Source: Megalobrama amblycephala (taxonomy: Eukaryota; Chordata; Actinopteri; Cypriniformes; Xenocyprididae). Taken from it: a DNA stretch of 64,000 bases. Positions within the stretch are counted from its first letter, which is position 1; every line of letters starts with the position of its first letter. Shown in pieces: positions 56,995 to 64,000 of this stretch. The notes below the pieces were generated by a model, which worked only from the letters and a program-made list of their open reading frames with translations, had not been told where the DNA came from and did no database searches. The DNA lies in NCBI RefSeq assembly GCF_018812025.1, contig NC_063052.1, forward strand, positions 14,305,001-14,369,000, given 5' to 3'. The translations under genes were made by a program, and so were the position numbers.

Positions 56995-57210
56995 AGAGGA
57001 AGTCCCTAAAGTCCGAGCTCAAAACATCTTTGCAAGGGAACGCATTATAACTTTGCGAGGGAACGCAAAACATCTTTGCGAGGGAACGCAAAAGATTTGA
57101 AAAAAAAAATTCCTCCCATCCCAAATTTTTTTCCACCACCACGTAAAATTTCCTTCCTTCCCATTTTTTTTTTCTACCACCATGTCCCTTTAGGGGCTCC
57201 GTAAATACCT
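56995..57210. mobile_element. repeat tail with GCGAGGGAACGCAAAA tandem motif
   Basis: Three imperfect copies of CTTTGCGAGGGAACGCA lie at 57027-57092, followed by a pyrimidine-rich stretch and CCCTTTAGGGGCTCCGTAAA. It may be the far end of the GGGGCC-type repeat, which would then span 54479-57210, but this is uncertain. Confidence 0.4.
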
Positions 57211-60200
57211 ACTGAACCATCATTACATTTATAATTTATATATAAAGTATATTCTAAGTATATTTAAGAATAGATTGACGTATATTGCCTTTAAATGCAA
57301 ACTGAATATATTGAGGTCAATTTTTAAGTAAGCTTTACTGCCAAATATTTTTTGAGCACATTCGGTAAAACTTTAATATTTTACCATTTTGCCTCAATAT
57401 ATTCAATTTCAAATTTTAATGTTGCTTGCTACATAATTTATTTTGTCAGAACACAAACCTAATTTTGAATGGCCGTCAATGGAGAAAGATGCTTTTTTTT
57501 TTTGTCTAACCAGCTACACCTTGAACGTTTGATTTCAATGCAATTGCATTGAGAAAGTTAATCGCCATGTTGATTACCCAATTAAATCAGACACAGTGCT
57601 ACTGAAACTTAAAGCACTGCAGACACTGAAGCTGACAATGCACCAGTCCTAAAAGGACAAGGAAAAACAGGCCTTTCATTCTTTCCACTAGTGTCATTTC
57701 CTATCTTTCCAGTTTTGCATGGTCTGCATGCGGTGTATGCTTAAAGAGCACTCATTACCAGCAAACGAGCAGCGTTTGCACACCATGAAAGGCTTAAGGT
57801 GCTTGTTTTTATGCAGTCCTCTATCATCTCCTGTAATTGAAGACAAGCATGCCATTTTCTTCTCATTTACAAGATAATTTGATGGAAGGCAAATGTTATC
57901 ATTTCAGGGGGGCGCGTAGCATCTGTTTGCCTCCTGTATGGCTCGCCGCTTACTGCGACACAGAGCCCTCGTGCAATAAAAGAAATGTCAATGAAAAGAA
58001 AAGTAAAAGAATGAATCTGCCAGTACGCTCCGCTATGTGTCTCTAATTACCTTGGAAATCAAGTCAATATGGAATTAGTATGCAAATAGCCACACAGGAT
58101 GAGACGCCACTTACCCTGGCCTGATCAAAAGCTGGTTGTGCCGTGAAAGTAATTCATGTTGAAATGCATATGCAAGAGGTAATCAAGGGCTACTACTCCA
58201 GCATAAAGCATCGAGAGCAACAATTACAAGCACAGAAGGCTGACGAGGTCTAATTCGACAAAGCAATTGCTACAAGTTTCCTTAATTAACAATCACAAAC
58301 GAGACACAGAACAGTGAGACAAATTGATTTCTAAAGAGGTGTTTGAATAGTGATTGTGAATGGGACGAGGAGGCTTTTTATATTTGAATTTGTAAGAAAG
58401 ATGTCAATGACCCAAGACCAATGGGCTGTTCAATCTAGCCTGTGTGTTTCCATCCTTCTCAAGATTGAAACTTTCTGGATCCATTACTCTACACAGGAGC
58501 CGCTGCTCATTTCATTCCTGTCCTGTGTCTTTGATTGGATAAACTGACTCTGAAATCTCAACATGATAAGAAAGAATAAGAAAGAATCCGGCTGAGAATA
58601 GATTTGTGTCGCTGCATAGGGAATTGTTAAGGCTTTAGTCACTTTATTTCCTTTGTTTTCTAGGTTTAGAAAAATCGCAATGTCTCATTAACACCTACAA
58701 TATGCCATAACAGCACAATCTGTGATAACACCCTTACATAATTTAACCAAACACTGAATAAATTGACTGTTTGCATCTGTTGTGTTCTTAATGACACCGC
58801 AGGAAACAGAATGGACAGAGAAATATTCACATTCATCTTCATTTCATCTTTAATAAGTTGAACATGTTAATTTGACAAGTCCTTAATAGAGATGTTTCCT
58901 GCATGGACAGGTTTGGAGAATATTTAAACAAAACAAAACAAAACACCGCTGGTAAAAGTGAATGATTTTAATGTATGCAAGCAAATGAGATATTGACAGG
59001 CAGGCTCTTCACATTCGGTAATGTGAGGGATCAGCACAGTTCAAGGACCAATACAGATAACCTTTGACCTGTGGTCACTAACGGTCACCATAATCCCCTG
59101 AGCTACTTAGGAAACAGGTCATCGGATTGTGGCTCGCTCAATGCCTGACAACGTGGTGCTAACGGGGTGACGGCAACAGATGCCAGCAGCAAACTGTGAT
59201 GGTGATGATGGTAATGTAACAGTGCAGTACTCCTGTAACCCTGTCACTTCTTTCTACATCCATGGTGACATTCTATTTGAACCCTGCCTTCCACTGAGTG
59301 TGTGCACATATTTGTTGAGAGGACATACTTCATACTGTCTAACTCTCTAAGAGAAAAAGAAAAACATGCAATGGTTCATGGGCTGGAGAGCAGACACAGA
59401 CTTCAAAAGAGCCACCTGGGTGTTTGTTGACCTACATAGGTAACCATATGGTGGGTTTCATACAGTAAATCATATGTGCACAGCCATGATGCAATATAGA
59501 TCAATTCAAAGACAAGTGCTGAGGGCATTTTATCATTTCCAACCCAATACATCATATCCCCTTTACCATTTCTCTGTGTATTTACAATTGTAGTTCAATT
59601 TGACCTTATTTTTTTAGGAATTATTAGGAATACAATCAGGAACTATCCATGTCGTCTAGTGGTGTAGATAGTCTAGTCTGGAACAAAATGAGACAACAGA
59701 AATTTGATCTGCATAAAGTTTGACTCGTCTGACCAAATTAAGACACATGAATGGTATATTTTCAGCCATTTTAGTTAATAATCATGCAACTTAATTATCA
59801 AAAATACTTTTTTTTTTTTTTGTCCAGTTAGCTCACAAACCTAAGAGGGCATGTGCTTCTCACAAGGCTTCTGCAATTGCTTTATAATTGTAAGTCATTA
59901 GTGGTCTGTTGTAATATGGACTGACAAAACTTCCTGTGCTGTTACTTGTTTAGAAATGGACTCAATTAGAGGACACTGTTATCACAAGTGATGTTGGCTG
60001 AAGTGTATATTATTAGTCTAGGCACACAGCAATAACATTTGCATATTATTGTACACCAGATTGTTAATTATACAGATGTGCATTCACAAGTCTCCACATT
60101 TTCTGAAAAACAAGGAATTGCTGCACAATAATAATGCGAGCTCCTCGGAAATGATGCAAGGAGGTAGTCATCGGTTTGCTGCACATCAGTCAGATTTTGT

Positions 60201-60354
60201 CTGACTGTTTGGTCAGTCTTGTTTTCTGCTTAATGCTGCAGTAGAAATTATATCATGTGAGAAGTAATGTGTGTTTTCATTATTTTAAAGTAATGCAAAC
60301 TGCAAACGTCAGGGTTTTACAGGATGTCACATGACCTGTGTTAGGTTAAAGGAT
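57211..60354. other. unique sequence; candidate regulatory block at 57820-58330
   Basis: The block 57820-58330 is repeat-free and rich in known enhancer-type cores: CTCTAATTACCTTGG at 58041, TATGCAAATAGCC (octamer) at 58080, CCTTAATTAACAATC at 58281. The remainder (58340-60354) has no repeat ends and no ORF with a motif. It is the longest stretch of the window without obvious transposons. Confidence 0.35.
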
Positions 60355-60480
60355 AAAATAAAATAAAATAAAATAAAATAAAATAAAATAAAATAAAATA
60401 AAATAAATAATTAAAAATAATTAAAAATAAAATAAAGAATAAAATAACAAAGAGTAATAAAATAAATAGAATGAATGAAT
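60355..60480. repeat. (AAAAT)n microsatellite
   Basis: Ten or more AAAAT units followed by a degenerate A/T continuation. Confidence 0.9.
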
Positions 60481-61032
60481 GATAATAAAAAAAGAATAAA
60501 AACAAAAACATCTTTTAACACTGTAATTATTATAAAAAAAAAATAGTTCCTTAAAACAATTGTTTCAAAGGCTAATATACTACAATGACATATACTATTA
60601 TTCATATTTATATTTTTAGAATGATCAAATGGTGATAGTTTTTGTTTGTTTGTTTGTTTTGCTGAACGATGCCTTTAAGACACAAGAAACTGAGAAAGAC
60701 AGAGAAACACTGAGGTTGGTCACAGAAGAAAACGTGATGTTGCAACATATGCGTCACATGCTTTCTTTTTGTACAACCTGTGTTTTTAACACACCTATCT
60801 CCTGCTGCTATGCTCAGAGAAGACCTGTGGGGGTGACAGCTGTCAATCAAACTATCAGCCAGGAAGGAAGTTAAGTGTGTTCATGGGTTCATGTGCATAT
60901 GCGTAAACATGTGTGATAGATACAGAGGCAAAATCCACCGAGGCAGAACAAAACCATTAGAAGTGAAGATTGCTCTAGATGTAAAGTATGTTGGATGTCA
61001 GAATGGATTATGTTGGGGCTTCATTCTAGACT
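60481..61032. other. unique sequence without recognisable gene
   Basis: Overlapping ORFs at 60608-60850 (minus) and 60629-60874 (plus) lack motifs. A TTTG run (60641-60660) is present. Confidence 0.5.
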
Positions 61033-61048
61033 GTAAAATATATAATAA

Positions 61049-61131
<83 letters not shown>

Positions 61132-61150
61132 ATTATTATTATTATTATCA
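61033..61150. repeat. (TA)n then (TTA)n microsatellite
   Basis: More than 30 TA units are followed by about eight TTA units. Confidence 0.97.
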
Positions 61151-61720
61151 TTAAAATGATGAAGGTGCTGTAACTGAATTGTTATTCAATTGCAATTGTA
61201 CAATGCTATCGAATTGTGTACACACAACTTAGCCTGTTTTATTGTAAATGAAAAAAAAAGTTAATTATTGAATTAAATTTGTCATAGCTCACAATTGATT
61301 TTAACAGTTTGGCATTAGCATATTGCTAACTATACAATAATCCAACGCCATATCACGACCAATTTCGTAAGTATTTTAACCTGTTAACTGTCACCCCCAC
61401 TTTTTTTTATAGACATGAAAATGCACTATCCAAACTTAAATGGTTGTAATTCAAGAATACTTTGGAGTAAGGCTGGTCTTGTTTTAAAGATGAAATTTGG
61501 CAGATTATTGTAGAAGTGAAATAACTTATGTAAGTGAAACCGAAAAAAAAGTTATAGAAGTTTAAGTTTATGAAAATGTAAAATGTAAAAATATAATATT
61601 TTATATTTTATATAAAATATATATTTTACAAAACAAGTTTTACTCTAAAACTGCAAAGAAATCAAAGCCAAAAATCTGAACAAGTTGTGTTCCAAATTTT
61701 AGGTTGATATCTCAAAAAAT

Positions 61721-62288
61721 GTAGCCTGACTTCGTCATACTCATATTCTAGGCAGAATGTGAGTCTGATACTGCTCCATTGCACTTGAATTATGGGGCGT
61801 GTCTTAACCGAACCAGTAAAAAAAACAAACTCTGCACTCAATTGGATAGACCTACAACCAATCAGAGCAACGCAGTAAGTGACGTATGTTGAACTTGTAC
61901 TTAAACTTTTGCCGAATCCCGTTGGAAGGACGCCAAACACATCTTTCCCATCGACAAATGCCTTGATTGCGGTTCTTTGTGCGTCTTTTAAAATTAATGC
62001 GCTGTCGATTTCTATTATTACAGACGTGATAGCGGAATCAAAACATCTTACTTCTCCAGCTGCAGTCATCGTTGGTGAAAACCAATTCAACCCAAGCGCT
62101 CTTTGATGACGTGGGTGGTTACGTAACCGCAGATAGCCTGTCCATCATCGATTAAAGCCCGCCCTGGCAATTTGATTGGCTCGGCCTTCTGGGAGCCGAG
62201 CATAATTACTCCACAATGGATCGAGTCCAGACCGAACTTCCCGTCCAAAAAATGTTGTGGGCGGGGTTCGGGCTGGCACCCAGGCTAC
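61721..62288 (-). mobile_element. 568-bp element carrying a helicase first exon
   Basis: AAAAAAT lies on both sides (61714-61720 and 62289-62295), though it is A-rich. The ends GTAGCCTG and CAGGCTAC are inverted over eight bases. Reading on the minus strand: a GC-rich promoter-like part (CCGCCC, CCAATCAAATTG and GTTACGTAACC at about 62115-62265), then an exon starting at 62069, a splice donor, and about 180 bases to the other end. It appears to be a deletion derivative of a larger element or a captured gene start. Confidence 0.7.
61907..62069 (-). pseudogene. first exon of a RecQ-like helicase
   Basis: The minus strand reads from ATG at 62069 (residues MTAAGEVRCF...). It contains KDAQRTAIKAFVDGKD, the region before motif I, and VFGVLPTGFGKS, a Walker A ATP-binding motif of RecQ-type superfamily 2 helicases. 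The exon ends at 61907 before a GT donor (AAAAGTTTAAGT on the minus strand), and the open frame beyond it loses all helicase character. Helicase motifs Ia to VI are absent, so this fragment cannot work as an enzyme. A TTG 21 bases upstream extends the open frame, but ATG at 62069 is the likelier start. Confidence 0.72.
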
Positions 62289-62896
62289 AAAAAATGAGCT
62301 TTCAGTAAGATTTTGTTTGGGCGCAGTACCACACTTTTTCACTAGATGACAACCAAGCCAACCATATATTTCAATTATTTTCATACAATTTATGAAGTAG
62401 ACATCCTATATAGAAGTAGTATGGGGAAGTTTGGCAGAATTTGATATGAATTCAGCCTCTAATAAACATAAAAACAACATGTATGTGGGTTATAGATCAC
62501 CAGCACAATCATAAATGTTTTTTTGTTGTTTTGTTTTTCTATTAAAAACATTTTCAGACCTTTTTTTCTCAAAAAATTGAATGGATGTTATCTTTTGATC
62601 TCTTGGCATGAAAACAAATATGTTTCAACCAATCTTTAATGATTTTTCATGTTCATCGCTATTTCAAAATAAAGGTCTGAACATGCCTTATGAGTATGAA
62701 AATATGCTTGTTGCAAATTGATACATTACTGCTCCTCTGTAATTTATTTTGAGAATCAGTCAGCAAATATGAAAACTAGAGATTCTAAGCTTTCAAATGA
62801 TATATACAGTTTGTCAAGATTAGTTTAGGTTTAGTATAGAATATTACTGCTTTAAATATGCAATGGCTGTGGGCCAGTGACAGTTAACAGGTTAAA

Positions 62897-63115
62897 GAGG
62901 TAGCTAATTAGTATGAATTGGTACAGCCTTACTTGAGTGATTTTGTATGATTTGTCTAGTCCCCTTAGTGATGGGTAGGTTTAGGGATGGGGTTAGGGGT
63001 AGGTCATTCTTATGAATTCATACGAACATCAACTCGTAAAATACTTACAATTTAGCAAAAATCATATGAATTGGTACAAGTGAGGTTGTACGAATTCGTA
63101 TGAATTAGCTACCTC
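62897..63115. mobile_element. short MITE with GAGGTAGCTAATT ends
   Basis: The left end GAGGTAGCTAATTAGTATGA and right end TATGAATTAGCTACCTC are inverted. Inside is the palindrome TACGAATTCGTA (63090-63101). It starts two bases after the TTAA of the preceding element. About 219 bp, non-coding. Confidence 0.8.
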
Positions 63116-64000
63116 ATAAATTATGTACGAATATCTATGAGATTGAGATAATCTAATAAGCATAAAAAAATAAATAAAAATAAACACACACAAGTATTGT
63201 CGAAAATAGTCCATTAATATTATAATCAATTTTAACATTTTAGTTTTATATTAACAAATACCAAGATCTGTCATGAAACTTGGCTAATAGGTCCTTAACC
63301 TAACCTGCAGATAATCACATCATTATCTACATGGCACAAGCTAATTGGTTCCCGTTGCATCTGTAGCCAATGAGCTTGCTGCTCAACATTTAAATAGTTG
63401 GTCAGTGTTTGCTGTAGCAGTTTGCAGTGCGCTATCAGAGTTCCTCTGAAATCCTCCTCCTTCCCCAGCTCCACCTGTATAGATCTGCTATGGGTAATTT
63501 CATATATGCTTTTTGTGCAGCAGCAGCAGCATGTCTTACTTGCTCACAGCAGCGTGTAGCCAATATGTATCGGTAGGGGCAAGTCTCTGTACTTGCTCTG
63601 GAGCAGCGATAATCAGCAGCAGCAGCAATAATCAACAGCAGAAGCAATATTATCAGCAGCAGTGTAACAGTTCTATTCCTGCCAAGACCAAATACATTAA
63701 CATTGTCATATCCATTACCATGCTAAACTCTTACCAGAGTTGTCATGATAGAAATGTATTAATTAAAAGACGAAGATGTTCGGTCAACATAACGTGTTAA
63801 ATTTCCGTTCTTGACCATGACTGTCATGAAATTGTCATACATGTAAATCTGCTATGCCAATTCCTTGTTGTTTATAGATTTCCCCAGTTTCTGCAGCCAG
63901 TATCATTATTATCACTTGCCCCTTGATCTGAAACTCCTGCCGTCTTACTGTCTAATTGTCATCCACCTCTAATCCAGGTCTGGCCTTCTTACACAGAGCT
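63116..64000. other. unclassified sequence with a CAG-rich block
   Basis: From 63330 to 63680 there are CCAAT motifs (GCTAATTGG at 63340, AGCCAATGAG at 63364), a TTTAAATA box at 63390, then CAGCAGCAGCAGCATG at 63520 and further CAG runs to 63662. This looks like a promoter followed by a leader, perhaps of a retroelement or a host gene. The opposed ORFs (63435-63647 minus, 63513-63800 plus) overlap and show no domain. Confidence 0.3.

Larger units (their letters stand above)
61380..62891. mobile_element. TTAA-flanked element with CCTGTTAACTGTCAC ends
   Basis: TTAA lies at 61376-61379 and 62892-62895. The 15-base ends CCTGTTAACTGTCAC and GTGACAGTTAACAGG are exact complements. The TTAA target fits piggyBac or Kolobok-like elements. 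It is split by the helicase-carrying element at 61721-62288, leaving about 940 bases of its own AT-rich, non-coding sequence. Confidence 0.85.

Noticed and set aside
61662..61906. Extension of the helicase frame beyond the Walker A motif
   Set aside because: Helicase similarity stops at a splice donor, and the following codons are intron read-through.

Overview
The window looks like a gene-poor stretch of teleost nuclear DNA, most likely cyprinid (zebrafish/carp type). It is AT-rich, has long (TA)n, (CA)n and ATGG microsatellites, and carries many non-autonomous DNA transposons, decayed Tc1-like transposons and a piggyBac relic. I recognise several repeat families as typical of cyprinid genomes; this rests on recall, since no search was possible. 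I found no intact host protein-coding gene, no rRNA, no canonical tRNA gene and no prokaryotic feature. Almost every ORF longer than 60 codons lies in a repeat or in random AT-rich sequence.

Layout. 1-7.5 kb: a possible retroelement end, a TTAA element carrying a nested 323-bp MITE, a second TTAA element, and a 1-kb pentanucleotide array. 7.5-16.5 kb: a Tc1-like transposon (8282-9873) and a Tc1-type MITE split by a TTAA element (about 11.0-12.3 kb). 16.5-19.5 kb: a large foldback-ended element holding a 1047-bp near-palindrome with TACGG termini. 20-26 kb: TTAA MITEs, palindromic MITEs and a short hAT element with a perfect 8-bp target duplication. 27.5-28.2 kb: an ATGG array. 30-36.4 kb: MITEs, a second TACGG element, a possible LTR and a second Tc1-like transposon (34504-36093). 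38-45 kb: further copies of the same families, a second copy of the Tc1-type MITE split at the same site, and a 160-bp hairpin. 47.4-50.7 kb: a piggyBac element with the transposase zinc-finger exon, then a third TACGG element. 53-57 kb: an 831-bp palindrome, a GGGGCC-type repeat and a foldback unit enclosing a tRNA-like sequence. 61.4-63.1 kb: a TTAA element split by a small element that carries the first exon of a RecQ-like helicase.

The only coding remnants I can support are two Tc1-like transposase pseudogenes with D34E spacing, one piggyBac transposase C-terminal exon, and one RecQ-like helicase first exon with a Walker A motif. All belong to mobile elements. Between the repeats are unique blocks rich in TAATTA, ATGCAAAT and CCAAT motifs. 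They could be conserved regulatory elements of a distant developmental gene, but sequence alone cannot show that.

The strongest patterns are these: TTAA target sites dominate; two copies of one Tc1-type MITE are each split at the same TTAA by different transposons; and two families share TACGG...CCGTA ends with 6-bp target duplications (IS3EU-like by inference).
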